Made by a program: the position numbers and the translations under genes
Shown here: positions 55,370 to 64,000 of the stretch, one piece after another
Layout: each line of letters begins with the position of its first letter
How positions within the stretch are numbered: position 1 is the stretch's first letter
NCBI GenBank assembly: GCA_024508935.1
Contig: JANINW010000006.1
Span: 456,663 to 520,662 of the forward strand
Direction: 5' to 3'
From: Flavipsychrobacter sp.
Lineage (GTDB): Bacteria; Bacteroidota; Bacteroidia; Chitinophagales; Chitinophagaceae
Length of the DNA: 64,000 bases
Notes under the pieces: model-generated
What the model was told of the DNA's origin: nothing
Database searches by the model: none
What the model saw: the letters and a program-made list of their open reading frames with translations, nothing else

Positions 55370-56587
55370 TTATTTCAGTAGCAGGCAGCCATCACCATAG
55401 CTAAGAAAGCGGAAATCATGCTGCAAAGCATAATTATAAACCGTGCGCCAATCCCGGCCTATTAAGGCGGCCACCAGCAATAGCAGGGTAGATTGCGGCT
55501 GGTGGAAATTAGTAACGAGCCCTTTTATTATCCTGAATTCATAGCCGGGCGCTATCAGTATTTGAGTGCGGGTTACCAGCCTGTCCTGCCCGTTTTGCTG
55601 CATCCAGTCTATTATCGCCTGCAAGGCACCGGGGGCAGCAATTGCTGCGGGCATATCATAAGGCTCCCATTGCGTTACGGCAATACTGTCATGACCGGGT
55701 TCTATTCCATTTAATAGCTTCAGCCCTATCCAGTAGAGGCTTTCCAAGGTGCGTAGTGAGGTAGTGCCCACTGCAATGATACCTGTATCCAGGTGCTGCA
55801 ATATGTTTTCGATTGTTGCTTTATCCACATCTATCCATTCCGCATGCATTTCATGGTCCTGCATCCTTTCGGCCTTCACAGGCTTAAAAGTGCCTGCACC
55901 CACATGAAGGGTTACAAAATCCATTTCCACCCCTCTTTCCTTCAGTGCTTGCATAAGCGTATCTGTGAAATGCAAGGCTGCCGTAGGCGCAGCTACACTG
56001 CCTTCCTCCTTTGCAAAAATGGTCTGGTACCTTCCTTCATCGCTTATTTCCGCCTCGCGGTGCAGATAAGGCGGCAGCGGTACCTTGCCCATATAGTGCA
56101 GTATCTCTGCAAAAGAAACAGGTGCATCCCAACTCATCTCAATCACAAAAGCATCCGTTGTACGTTCTACGATCCTGGCCGATAATGTAATATCAGGCGC
56201 CTGGTGTTCAATAGTCAGCACCATACCATGTTTCCATTTCCCGGCACCACCCACCATGCATTTCCACCATACTTTATGCTTTTGCTGCATCGCGGTTTGT
56301 ATATCGCCATATTGCTCATGCGGCTCCAGACAAAATACTTCTATAACTCCACCCGTTGGCTTTTTAAACAATAAACGTGCATGCACTACCCTGGTTTGAT
56401 TAAAGACCAGTAATGTATTTGGCGTGATATACGTCGGAAGGTGAGCGTAGATATCTTCAGAAATACTACCTTCTTTATAAACCAGCAATTTAGATGCATC
56501 CCTTACTTCAAGCGGGTATTTAGCGATCTTCTCATCCGGCAGTTCATACGTATAATCCTCAATTCTCAGTGTACTGGGGTGTTGCAT
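55370..56587 (-). CDS. queA: S-adenosylmethionine:tRNA ribosyltransferase-isomerase
   Basis: Adds the cyclopentene ring of queuosine (preQ1 to epoxyqueuosine) on tRNA. Recognisable parts: YELPDEKIAKYPLEVRDASKL, LLVFNQTRVVHARL, GRYQTIFAKEEGSVAAPTAALHFT, THVGAGTF-type TLHVGAGTFKPVK, GTTSLRTLES and the end GLVTNFHQPQSTLLLLVAALIG. At 405 residues it is longer than the 350-residue E. coli enzyme; Bacteroidota forms with extra loops are common. One base separates its ATG from the dgt stop, so dgt-queA is an operon. Confidence 0.95.
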   Translation of the reverse strand: MQHPSTLRIEDYTYELPDEKIAKYPLEVRDASKLLVYKEGSISEDIYAHLPTYITPNTLLVFNQTRVVHARLLFKKPTGGVIEVFCLEPHEQYGDIQTAMQQKHKVWWKCMVGGAGKWKHGMVLTIEHQAPDITLSARIVERTTDAFVIEMSWDAPVSFAEILHYMGKVPLPPYLHREAEISDEGRYQTIFAKEEGSVAAPTAALHFTDTLMQALKERGVEMDFVTLHVGAGTFKPVKAERMQDHEMHAEWIDVDKATIENILQHLDTGIIAVGTTSLRTLESLYWIGLKLLNGIEPGHDSIAVTQWEPYDMPAAIAAPGALQAIIDWMQQNGQDRLVTRTQILIAPGYEFRIIKGLVTNFHQPQSTLLLLVAALIGRDWRTVYNYALQHDFRFLSYGDGCLLLK

Positions 56588-56588
56588 A

Positions 56589-57977
56589 CTATCTTATTTG
56601 AGGAATACTGATGCCTGTTATCTTACGATACAGTTCCATAGCGTAAAGATCCGTCATGCCCGAGATAAAATCTACAACAGACTGTATATTCTCATAAACA
56701 CCTTGCCCCTCCTGCAATACAGGGAACTGGCTGGAGATGAGTTTAATTAACTTACCCGATTTCGGTCTTTGCGGGTTCAGCACAGCAGCAACAAACTCCT
56801 TCAGCAGCCCACCGATTATATTATAGCCTGCCAGTTCTATCTCCACCACCGATTTGTAATTGTAAATATGTTTTACTGAAAACCTGTTTATTTCTTCTAT
56901 CAGTTGGTGGTCTTTATCAGGCAGGCATTTCATAAGGTCTTTTTCAAGAGTACCATCCAGCAAAGCCTGTTCATTTTCCATGAACAGTTTGGATAGCTTA
57001 TCCACCATCAACCCTATCCAGCGTGCGCGTATATATTGTACTTTCTGGTTATCATCCCGAAAATTATCTACTTGCTTTGAAAGGTAGTCGAGACCATTAT
57101 AATCCTGCCCCTCTTCAAAGAAGGGATAGAAAAGCTTTTTTATTGTGTCTATAGATGCAATACGCAGCCTGTGCGCATCTTCAAGGTCTATTACACGATA
57201 ACAGATATCATCTGCTGCTTCGGTAAGGTATACAAAAGGGTGCCTTGCATAGACATTATCAAAGCCTTGTTTTTTGGGGATGTTCAGCGTGGCTGCTATT
57301 GACTGGTATATTGCCATTTCGCTGTCAAAAAAGCCAGATTTCTTGGTAGCAATAAGCCCGGTCTTTTTAAAACCTTCAGATGAAGCGCACGGGTATTTAA
57401 CGATGGTTGCCAGTGTAGTATAAGTGAGCTTGTAGCCCCCTTGTATCTGCTCATTAAAGTTGTTGGTAAGGATACGCAGTGCATTTGAATTTCCTTCAAA
57501 CAATTCGAAATCCTTAAGCTGGTTTGGAGAAAGGCTATCATGCACTTTTTTCTTCAGTTCACCTTCCATTTCAGTAAAATAGGTGCGGATGGCATCTTCG
57601 CCCGAATGCCCGAATGGAGGATTACCAATATCGTGTGCCAGGCAGGCGGCTGCTATAACAGAAGGCAATGCATATCTATAAAACTCCCTAAAATTCTCAT
57701 CTTCAAGGTCATACTTATCGGCAATAGCATCGCCTACAGCTTTACCCAGGGAACGGCCTACAGATGCAACTTCCAGGCTATGGGTAAGGCGATTATGCAC
57801 AAACACTGAGCCCGGCAGCGGGAATACCTGCGTTTTGTTCTGCAGCCTGCGAAAAGCTGAAGAAAATATAATACGGTCATAATCGCGCTGGAAAGAATTT
57901 CTTACCTGGTCGCGGTTAGTCTCTTTTTGTTCAGGGTCTCCCGTACGTCTTGCACTATATAAGCTCTGCCAGTTCAT
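56589..57977 (-). CDS. dgt: dGTP triphosphohydrolase (HD domain)
   Basis: Hydrolyses dGTP to deoxyguanosine and triphosphate. The 462 residues contain FSSAFRRLQNKTQVFP, HNRLTHSLEVASVGRSLG (first His), the HD pair AACLAHDIGNPPFGHSGE and FVYLTEAADDICYRVIDLEDA, all expected for a dGTPase. An ATG nine codons earlier (58004) falls inside the terminator of the upstream gene, so the start at 57977 (MNWQSLYSARRTGDPE) is chosen. It heads the dgt-queA operon. Confidence 0.94.
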   Translation of the reverse strand: MNWQSLYSARRTGDPEQKETNRDQVRNSFQRDYDRIIFSSAFRRLQNKTQVFPLPGSVFVHNRLTHSLEVASVGRSLGKAVGDAIADKYDLEDENFREFYRYALPSVIAAACLAHDIGNPPFGHSGEDAIRTYFTEMEGELKKKVHDSLSPNQLKDFELFEGNSNALRILTNNFNEQIQGGYKLTYTTLATIVKYPCASSEGFKKTGLIATKKSGFFDSEMAIYQSIAATLNIPKKQGFDNVYARHPFVYLTEAADDICYRVIDLEDAHRLRIASIDTIKKLFYPFFEEGQDYNGLDYLSKQVDNFRDDNQKVQYIRARWIGLMVDKLSKLFMENEQALLDGTLEKDLMKCLPDKDHQLIEEINRFSVKHIYNYKSVVEIELAGYNIIGGLLKEFVAAVLNPQRPKSGKLIKLISSQFPVLQEGQGVYENIQSVVDFISGMTDLYAMELYRKITGISIPQIR

Positions 57978-57991
57978 ACTGTAAAAATGCA

Positions 57992-58020
57992 ATAAAAAAC
58001 GCACAGTCAGGAACTGTGCG
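57992..58020 (-). terminator. Terminator upstream of dgt
   Basis: Stem CGCACAG/CTGTGCG (58000-58006 with 58014-58020), 7-nt loop, followed on the minus strand by T6 (complement of 57994-57999). It ends the 100-residue secreted-protein gene 21 bases after its stop and sits just before dgt. Confidence 0.8.
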
Positions 58021-58040
58021 CTACTTTGAGTATAAATCCA

Positions 58041-58343
58041 TTAATAGACTTCTCCATTGGTTTTGTAACGTCTCAGCCTCCGTTCGGCACGCTCCAGTTT
58101 ATCGTGAATGACATTTTTCTCATGCGCATCCAGCGCACCATCCATTTCATATTTCTCTATAGTATATTTTATTGTTTCCTGTTCTTTCATCAACTTCTCA
58201 TACTCCAGGTCTGTTACTTTTTTGCTCTTGCGAGCAGACTTGATGATCTTTTCCTGTTTCTTCTGTTCTGCCTTAAAATTTTGTGCGTTTGTATGTAATG
58301 CTGCGAACAAAATGATTACAATAAGCACGGCATTCTTTTTCAT
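58041..58343 (-). CDS. Small secreted helical protein (100 aa)
   Basis: A 100-residue protein with a Sec signal peptide (1-20, ending HTNA before Gln). The mature part is a highly charged helix pair (KAEQKKQEKIIKSARKSKK; LEYEKLMKEQETIKYTIEKY; NVIHDKLERAERRLRRYK). No Cys or known motif. I do not recognise a family. It is 27 bases downstream of the large GT-C/TPR gene and may be its cotranscribed partner; a terminator follows. Confidence 0.75.
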   Translation of the reverse strand: MKKNAVLIVIILFAALHTNAQNFKAEQKKQEKIIKSARKSKKVTDLEYEKLMKEQETIKYTIEKYEMDGALDAHEKNVIHDKLERAERRLRRYKTNGEVY

Positions 58344-58370
58344 GTATGCAGTTATTTTCTGCCTGTAAAT

Positions 58371-60653
58371 TTATGGCAAGTTGAGGTGTTTTTTAAGCTG
58401 CGCTATCAATTGCTCTTCACTTGGTGTCCAGCTTGCACCCTGCTTCACAGCTTTCATCAAATGCTGACGAGCCTTATCCCTTTCAGCATCTCCTACGTAA
58501 GCCTCTGCAAGGTACAGATGCGCCTTCCCGTTCTCATCATTGAGATCCAATGATTTCCGGAATGCCCTGATAACTTCTTTTACACTCCCATCACCTTTCT
58601 TCCAGGTTTCACGCGCGCATATACCTAAAAGAAAATACGCCTGTGGATTATTCTTATTAATATCAATATACGCCTGGAATTGTAGACCTGCATTGGCGAA
58701 ATCTCCCTGCATCATCAATACACTTCCTAACGACAAATAGGCATTTGCTTTTTTATTATCCAATGCTATAGCCTGTTCAAATAGTATGCGGGCACTATCC
58801 AGTTTAGCGGCTTTTTCTGCAGGATTTTTTACTACGCTGGCATAATCGAGATAAGTGGTACCCAGTGTAGCAAACGCATCGGCATCCTCTGCATGGTCTG
58901 CCATTTGGGGCAATAGTAGTTTTAAGGAAGTAGGGTAGTTACGCATCTGGTTATAATACATGGCTGCACGTACAGGAGCATTGCTTTCATCTTCGTCGAC
59001 ATAATTTACAGCCGGGTTCAGTGCTTTAGTAATTGTCTCTGCCCAATCTGCATCTTCTACAGCAGCAGGCCAGCTAAAGAGTTTCTGTGCGCTGAAGTCA
59101 GCATTGATGCGCATGTTCTCTTCGGTTTTTTTCAAATAAATGCAGGCTACAGGATCTATATATACAAGATTATACTCCTCCCCCCAGTACAGGCGCTGCT
59201 GCAAGGGAATAAGTTGCGATGTACTCAACACTATGTAGTTAAAGTTATACTTCCTGTCCAGCTCATTAAATTTATCGGGGTTGTTATACATGCTGAAATA
59301 ATCATCGAAAAACTTGACCGGGAATACATCCAGGTCGCGGAGGTCTATATACGATCTGAAATTGGGGAAGAGTTCCCATAACAGGTAAGAGGAAACAAAA
59401 TAGTCTGAGAATGGCAAGCCACTTATTTTATGCTCACGTATATACGCAGATGCGCCTGTTGGATTGTGCATCATACTAATGTGCATACCATACCTGTTGG
59501 GTGAATCGGTGTATTTATAGAAGCGGTCTGTAACAATACATACATAAAACACAATACCCACTATGCCGGCCAGCAGTGCTGCCTGCTTATCTATTATTGC
59601 AAACCATGGCTGCTTATTCAATTTAAATCTCGCAGCCAGCCACATACCCATCATAGGTACTGAAGGGAATAATACGATCTGTGCAAAGGGGATATTACGA
59701 TTGGCAGTGAGCGACAGGTAACCAAATAATGGTATTAGCAGCAGGTAAGTTATCAATATAGGCGTAAGTACCAGGTTTCTGTTCTTACGGTGTTCTGCCA
59801 GCCGCATGATCCAGAAAGCAATCACCGCGCATAATAAGCCTATATGCCATTTGGCTTCTATGGTCCAATATTCGGGATTGGATACCGAATATAATTCAGT
59901 AGTGTATTTATTGGCCCATACCTGGCGGTATATCTCGAATGGCTGCTTCCATAGTTGGATGCCATTGGGATTGAGTAATATAACCAATCCCGCGGCAATG
60001 AAAACTATTGACGCGCGTATAACCTGCCGCAGGTATCCCTTGTCTTTGTTAAGTATATAAGACAGAAAACTGCCTCCTGCATAAGTGCCTATGATCACCA
60101 TACCTACAGGATAGCCCTCGTGCATATTGGCCCAAATACACTGCAGGGGTATCAGCCAGAATATTTTCTTCCATTCAAACGAAGGGCTGCGCCATAGCAG
60201 GAACAGGTAGAGTGTACACATCAGGTGGCTGATCATTTCCGGGCGCCCTGCCATACGGTATTCTACTATTGCCAGGAACAGTAGCATAGCTATTACCTTC
60301 GGGAAGGCCGGTAACGTCTCCTTCTGCTCTCTAATAAAGAATTGCAATGTTTTCTGCAAGAGGTACACTATTAGTACATTCACTATACACTGCAAAAGAA
60401 TAACCCCTTCAGGGCCTGTAGCTTTTTCTATAATACCTATCAGTATCTCATACAGCCATTTCACATTTATCCAGGGATGCCCGGCCATGGTGTAAGAAAA
60501 CATATCGGCGTGCGTGATAGCGCTATTGTCCAGCATCCACCTGCCCGAGAGCAGCTGCCACCATATATCAGGTTCGCGCAGTTGCTTCATGCCCAACGCA
60601 AATGCACAGAGATAACAAAGTAAATAGGGTATATTTTTTATAAAACGTTGCAT
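58371..60653 (-). CDS. Large membrane protein with GT-C-like helices and C-terminal TPRs
   Basis: A 760-residue protein. The first half (about 1-385) has ten or more hydrophobic helices. Its first loop LREPDIWWQLLSGRWMLDN and DMFSYTMAGHPWINVKWLYE (about 26-69) matches the Asp-x-Trp-Trp motif of uncharacterised GT-C-like membrane proteins. A soluble region (about 390-520) follows, then tetratricopeptide repeats (about 580-755; FATLGTTYLDYAS, ANAYLSLGSVLMMQGDFANAG, AYFLLGICARE). Possibly a glycosyltransferase or ligase with a protein-docking TPR tail; no substrate can be named. Isolated promoter-wise from its neighbours. Confidence 0.7.
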   Translation of the reverse strand: MQRFIKNIPYLLCYLCAFALGMKQLREPDIWWQLLSGRWMLDNSAITHADMFSYTMAGHPWINVKWLYEILIGIIEKATGPEGVILLQCIVNVLIVYLLQKTLQFFIREQKETLPAFPKVIAMLLFLAIVEYRMAGRPEMISHLMCTLYLFLLWRSPSFEWKKIFWLIPLQCIWANMHEGYPVGMVIIGTYAGGSFLSYILNKDKGYLRQVIRASIVFIAAGLVILLNPNGIQLWKQPFEIYRQVWANKYTTELYSVSNPEYWTIEAKWHIGLLCAVIAFWIMRLAEHRKNRNLVLTPILITYLLLIPLFGYLSLTANRNIPFAQIVLFPSVPMMGMWLAARFKLNKQPWFAIIDKQAALLAGIVGIVFYVCIVTDRFYKYTDSPNRYGMHISMMHNPTGASAYIREHKISGLPFSDYFVSSYLLWELFPNFRSYIDLRDLDVFPVKFFDDYFSMYNNPDKFNELDRKYNFNYIVLSTSQLIPLQQRLYWGEEYNLVYIDPVACIYLKKTEENMRINADFSAQKLFSWPAAVEDADWAETITKALNPAVNYVDEDESNAPVRAAMYYNQMRNYPTSLKLLLPQMADHAEDADAFATLGTTYLDYASVVKNPAEKAAKLDSARILFEQAIALDNKKANAYLSLGSVLMMQGDFANAGLQFQAYIDINKNNPQAYFLLGICARETWKKGDGSVKEVIRAFRKSLDLNDENGKAHLYLAEAYVGDAERDKARQHLMKAVKQGASWTPSEEQLIAQLKKHLNLP

Positions 60654-60711
60654 GATCCTGTATTAAATACCCTCGAAAAATACAGCTTAATACATATTTC
60701 GCCAATAAATA

Positions 60712-60738
60712 AAACAGGGTGCCATAAGCACCCTGTTT
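60712..60738 (-). terminator. Terminator of the DUF4382 gene
   Basis: Perfect stem AAACAGGGTGC/GCACCCTGTTT (60712-60722 with 60728-60738), 5-nt loop, 22 bases beyond the stop at 60760. T-rich on the minus strand. Confidence 0.8.
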
Positions 60739-60759
60739 GCAAAACCGTATTGTTTATTA

Positions 60760-61557
60760 TTATGGGATCAGCACTTTTGTACCCAGGTCTACTGTTACGC
60801 CATAGCTCACAGCAATATTTGGCAATGTAACATCTGCATAAGTACCTGCCGTAGCATCGTATGTTACCTGGTAAGTACCTGCAGGCAAGCCATTGAACTG
60901 GAAGAAACCATCTGCCGCGGGTATGGCAGCATATACATCGGTACCGTTAGATGCATAGACAGTTGTAAAAGCTGCTGCAGGTAATACATATCCTTTTATA
61001 CGGCCATCGGTAAGACTTGAATAAGCGCGTACCACTGGTTTTAACTGGTATTTACCATTACCTGTTTCCACTATAGATTTACCTGCATCAAAGTCAACCC
61101 ATATGTCATATGAACCGCCTGCAGCAAAAGTTTGATTCAGATTTAATTTCAAACCGCTTTCCTGCGCAGATGGTGTATTTAATGCGTAAGACTGGCCATC
61201 CACCACTACACTGTTGTTGCTGCCCAATACCAGGCGTATCTGGTTTACCTTACCGGCAGGCACATCGGCACGTACTAATAATGTATCCAATCCATTACGA
61301 AATTGCAGCAGGTCGTACACCCCTGGCCTTACAGGTGCCAACAGCACTGCAGCAGAGCCTTCCATAGTTACTTCTACTTTTTGTATATCTATATATACCG
61401 CATCGTAGTTTGCAGGTGCATCTGTAAGGTGCATACTCATGTGTGCAGTGCCTTGTGATGACGTAATAGTAGGATCATTGTCTTTTTTACATCCTGAAAA
61501 GGAAAAAAGCCCTACTGTAAAGCAGGCAAATACCCCCGCGTGCAATAAATTCTTCAT
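60760..61557 (-). CDS. DUF4382 lipoprotein
   Basis: A 265-residue lipoprotein with signal helix, lipobox FSGC (Cys about 23) and acidic follow-on KKDND, a surface-export pattern in Bacteroidota. A DUF4382 domain (about 38-175; MSMHLTDAPANYDAVYIDIQ, RNGLDTLLVRADVPAG) is followed by a carboxypeptidase-regulatory-like beta domain (about 180-262; FQFNGLPAGTYQVTYD). Both are found on surface proteins of unknown role, sometimes with carbohydrate or metal binding. The start at 61557 is chosen over the upstream ATG (61581) for signal-peptide shape. Confidence 0.88.
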   Translation of the reverse strand: MKNLLHAGVFACFTVGLFSFSGCKKDNDPTITSSQGTAHMSMHLTDAPANYDAVYIDIQKVEVTMEGSAAVLLAPVRPGVYDLLQFRNGLDTLLVRADVPAGKVNQIRLVLGSNNSVVVDGQSYALNTPSAQESGLKLNLNQTFAAGGSYDIWVDFDAGKSIVETGNGKYQLKPVVRAYSSLTDGRIKGYVLPAAAFTTVYASNGTDVYAAIPAADGFFQFNGLPAGTYQVTYDATAGTYADVTLPNIAVSYGVTVDLGTKVLIP

Positions 61558-61651
61558 AATTAATCGTTTTAAAATTAGCAATACTTATCCTGTGTATCAA
61601 GCACTTATAAATAATCGTGCCATGAGGCCCATTAAACTGTTAAATAAAAAG

Positions 61652-61675
61652 ACAGTCCCGTATAAACGGGACTGT
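61652..61675 (-). terminator. Terminator of the TPR-like periplasmic protein gene
   Basis: Stem ACAGTCCCG/CGGGACTGT (61652-61660 with 61667-61675), 6-nt loop, A5 immediately left giving T5 on the minus strand. It lies 33 bases after the stop at 61708. Confidence 0.8.
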
Positions 61676-61707
61676 ACAACTTGTAACTAAAACTAACTCC
61701 TGTCTTA

Positions 61708-62367
61708 TTATTCCTTGTCCTCTCCTTTACATTGCTGTAAGAAAAACTGTGTTTGCATCTTACCCCAGAAAGGCTTAGCCATGTCAGCATCGTTTTCTTT
61801 AGCAAACAGGCCTTCGGCTTTTTCAAAATAAGGCAAGGCTGCTTTTTTACCACCGCCCCACATTTTAGGTGTAAAGAATTTGCTGGTACCTTTCAGATAG
61901 TAGATGCGTGGGTTATTTTCGTTGGCGGCTTTTGCTTTTTCAAGGTTCTCATCAAACATTTTCCCGTACTTCTGCCAGCGGTTCTTAGGGTCTACAGCCA
62001 TCTTGGCATTAGCCACCATGGCACCCAGTACATAAGTTTCATCGGTTTCTTTTCCCAGTATACTTACTGCTTCCAATGCTTCACTGTTCGCTTCATCGGC
62101 ATAAGCATCGCGTTTGGCTTCATCTTTTTCCATGTAAGAAAGCTGGGCTTTACTGTACGCATTGTAGTAATGGGCTGTCCATTCTTTGTTGTATTTTTTA
62201 GCTATCAGCGCCAGTTTATTACTTGCATCCATTTTCTTTTGCATGTCCTGTGTAGTGTCAAAAGAAAGGAATGTTTTTTTCAGTGTTTCATTGTAATCGG
62301 CCTGTGCCTGGCAGCTATTTACGTACATAAAAGCAGCAGCAGCGGTAAGAAGAATGTAACGTGTCAT
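61708..62367 (-). CDS. Secreted helical-repeat (TPR-like) protein
   Basis: A 219-residue protein with signal peptide (1-22, ending CQAQ). It is all-helical: YNETLKKTFLSFDTTQDMQK, LALIAKKYNKEWTAHYYNAY, YMEKDEAKRDAYADEANSEAL and RIYYLKGTSKFFTPKMWGGGK, then ALPYFEKAEGLFAKE. The spacing resembles degenerate tetratricopeptide repeats. The MWGGG segment is a conserved-looking insert. It lies 44 bases downstream of the TonB-dependent receptor, so the two are likely one unit. Function unknown. Confidence 0.82.
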   Translation of the reverse strand: MTRYILLTAAAAFMYVNSCQAQADYNETLKKTFLSFDTTQDMQKKMDASNKLALIAKKYNKEWTAHYYNAYSKAQLSYMEKDEAKRDAYADEANSEALEAVSILGKETDETYVLGAMVANAKMAVDPKNRWQKYGKMFDENLEKAKAANENNPRIYYLKGTSKFFTPKMWGGGKKAALPYFEKAEGLFAKENDADMAKPFWGKMQTQFFLQQCKGEDKE

Positions 62368-62411
62368 TGTTTTATTTTATTAGTGGTTGATTGATTGTGT
62401 TAAACAGGAAA

Positions 62412-64000
62412 TTATAATTCGTCTTTATCAAAAGCGGTCAGTGAGAAGTTTACGCCCACAAATACAGAGCGGTATAATGCCGGCCTCATTTCATAACGTA
62501 CGCCGTTTGAATAACGATACCCAAATACGTTTTGATTGTTGGTGATGTTGTCTATACCTGCATACACTACGGTAAACCATTTACCAAAGCTATGCAGATA
62601 GTTTACTGTCAGTGAGAGGTTGTGGTAATCAGGTGTGCGGTCTCCCAGGAAACTAGGATTGGTCGGGTTGTAATAAGGGCGGCCACTGGCATAGTTGTAG
62701 GTAAGGTTTACCTGTGTCTGCAGTTTTTCTATGAAATATTTGGTGATGATATTCAGGTTATGTGTAGCAATAAAATCAGGCTGTACTTCTGCCTGGTAAT
62801 TTTTATACAGGCGGCGTGTATCTATATAACTATAAGATATCCAGTAGTCGGCATTTTTAATGCTTTTTTTATCTCTCCAGAATAATTCGGCCCCGCCGGC
62901 ATACCCCGTGCCTGAATTATCCACCGTACCATATATATAGCGGTAGCTGTTGGGATTATAATTTGCTACACGCTCACGTACCAGTTGCTGGTAATCTTTA
63001 TAATATGCTTCCAGTCGCAGCGTACGGTCGTTGTGCATATATTGGTAGTTGGCTATATAGTGTATGGCCTGCTGCATTTGCGGTTTATAGCCATACAGGA
63101 AATAATTTGGGTCTGCCAACTGGTAAAATATGCCGCTTGCTACCGAGAACTGGCCATATAAACCTGACCTGATGGCCAGTGCCAGCCTTGGGCCTACAAC
63201 ATCCTGGTTCAGCAAGGTGCTGTGTTCATAGCGCACACCAGGCTTTACTGCAAACCAGTTTACCGGCGTCCAATCTGCTTCTGCATAGCCCGCATATTGT
63301 GTTTCTGTAAAGTTGGTTTTGATACCGGCAAAACTGCGGTCGTAACCAAAATGCTGCAATTCACCACCCGCCAGTATGCTGAGTCCTGTCCTCACATAAT
63401 ATTTTGCTTCCAGGCGGCCTTGTATGCGGTTGTCTGTATTGATCGAACCGGTGTCATTCCAGTGAATATCATCTTCATTGTAGCTGTACGACACCCCACC
63501 GTATAAATTCCATTTGTTCTTCAGGTTTTGCTTGTAGGTAAGCGAACTATACACATTCTGGTTTACCAGGTCGAAAGAAAGTGCCTGGCTGGCATCAGAA
63601 GGGTTTTGCACTTTTGTGCCGCTGGTAAAGCGGGAATAGTTCACCATCGTTTTTAGTATACCATCTTTGTTTGGCTTCCAGGTAAATTTGCCGGAACCAC
63701 CTGCACCTTGCGGTACCTTATAATAGTCTACATTGGTTTTGGCAATTCCATAGAAAGGAGTCAGGTTATTATAGTATGCTGATGCGTCTACACTTGTTTT
63801 CTTGAATAGTTTACTTCCTGAAGCATATACACCTGCCATGTTTATGCCCAGGTTCACTGTGCTTTTATCAGGCAGGTCGTTGCTGTTCAGTTCCAGTACC
63901 GATGACAATGCCTGTCCATAGCGGGCACTATAGCCGCCACTGCTAAAGGCTATGCCTTTGAACTGGAAGGCACCGAACCTGCTGCGTGCTGCCACACCCG
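62412..64000 (-). CDS. TonB-dependent outer-membrane receptor (partial, N-terminus outside window)
   Basis: The frame is open to the window edge, so only the C-terminal part (about 529 residues) is seen. The piece begins in the plug/barrel junction (FGAFQFKGIAFSSGGYSARYGQ, typical of the outer-membrane receptor plug end), then repeated amphipathic strands of the 22-strand barrel and a C-terminus ending in VGVNFSLTAF plus four residues. The signal peptide, any carboxypeptidase-like domain, the TonB box and most of the plug lie beyond base 64000. The imported substrate cannot be told. Upstream of the TPR-like gene. Confidence 0.9.
   Translation of the reverse strand, partial: GVAARSRFGAFQFKGIAFSSGGYSARYGQALSSVLELNSNDLPDKSTVNLGINMAGVYASGSKLFKKTSVDASAYYNNLTPFYGIAKTNVDYYKVPQGAGGSGKFTWKPNKDGILKTMVNYSRFTSGTKVQNPSDASQALSFDLVNQNVYSSLTYKQNLKNKWNLYGGVSYSYNEDDIHWNDTGSINTDNRIQGRLEAKYYVRTGLSILAGGELQHFGYDRSFAGIKTNFTETQYAGYAEADWTPVNWFAVKPGVRYEHSTLLNQDVVGPRLALAIRSGLYGQFSVASGIFYQLADPNYFLYGYKPQMQQAIHYIANYQYMHNDRTLRLEAYYKDYQQLVRERVANYNPNSYRYIYGTVDNSGTGYAGGAELFWRDKKSIKNADYWISYSYIDTRRLYKNYQAEVQPDFIATHNLNIITKYFIEKLQTQVNLTYNYASGRPYYNPTNPSFLGDRTPDYHNLSLTVNYLHSFGKWFTVVYAGIDNITNNQNVFGYRYSNGVRYEMRPALYRSVFVGVNFSLTAFDKDEL

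Noticed and set aside
57978-58004. Upstream ATG of dgt at 58004
   Set aside because: It lies inside the terminator hairpin of the preceding gene; the family N-terminus begins at 57977.

Overview
This 64 kb window reads as a chromosomal segment of a Bacteroidota, most like the Chitinophagaceae and relatives (inferred from gene content; no 16S or other marker is present). Supporting signs are Bacteroidota-type -7 promoter boxes (TAnnTTTG) in front of many genes, almost no Shine-Dalgarno sites, a short LID-less adenylate kinase, a long QueA, a batB-batC pair, DUF4783, DUF4382 and DUF4139 proteins, a TonB-dependent receptor, and a fused isobutyryl-CoA mutase. No rRNA, tRNA, CRISPR array, transposase, integrase or prophage gene was seen. 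The segment is gene-dense, mixed in strand and mostly housekeeping.

Layout. 0-9 kb: fused B12-dependent mutase icmF, an outer-membrane beta-barrel protein, a gamma-carbonic-anhydrase-like protein, and a small glycosylation locus (one GT2 and two GT-C membrane proteins). 8.8-14.8 kb: thyA-folA followed by a shrunken methyltransferase-like gene, clpX with a small helical protein, and priA. 14.9-18.5 kb: two tandem pairs of ferritin-like proteins flanking tatA. Two of the four carry clear Tat lipoprotein signals and two carry Tat-like arginine pairs. This is the most unusual part of the window. 18.7-27.5 kb: two tiny genes (a 47-residue Cys-rich lipoprotein and a 79-residue protein), a MurG-like glycosyltransferase, an EamA transporter, gpmI, DUF4783 and DUF4139 proteins, and a UvrD/PcrA helicase. 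27.6-36.8 kb: batB-batC, a pseudouridine synthase, adk-obg, a YceI lipoprotein, a rhodanese, an LD-carboxypeptidase, Rieske protein, tadA, dtd and mnmE. 36.8-41.9 kb: a redox and regulator cluster (Crp-like, AhpD-like, AraC, peroxiredoxin, GNAT), a lipoprotein, and a NarL-type response regulator.

42-64 kb: mfd, then a GT2 plus two tandem GT39-like membrane glycosyltransferases (polyprenyl-phosphate sugar logic), a Cys-rich lipoprotein, a 3-hydroxyacyl-CoA dehydrogenase with an FAH-family hydrolase, beta-carbonic anhydrase, a lauroyl-acyltransferase homologue, lipid kinase, nadC, queA, dgt, a large GT-C/TPR membrane protein, a DUF4382 lipoprotein, a TPR-like periplasmic protein, and a TonB-dependent receptor cut by the window edge.

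Two themes run through the window. First, many -7 boxes end only 5-9 bases before the start codon (eamA, gpmI, uvrD, mnmE, mfd, the lpxL homologue, nadC), which predicts leaderless mRNAs, some with GTG or TTG starts. Second, convergent genes are packed to the base, or share perfect inverted repeats that can terminate both strands. Starts were moved inward from the longest open frame wherever a promoter, a terminator, a paralogue alignment or a stop/start overlap argued for it.
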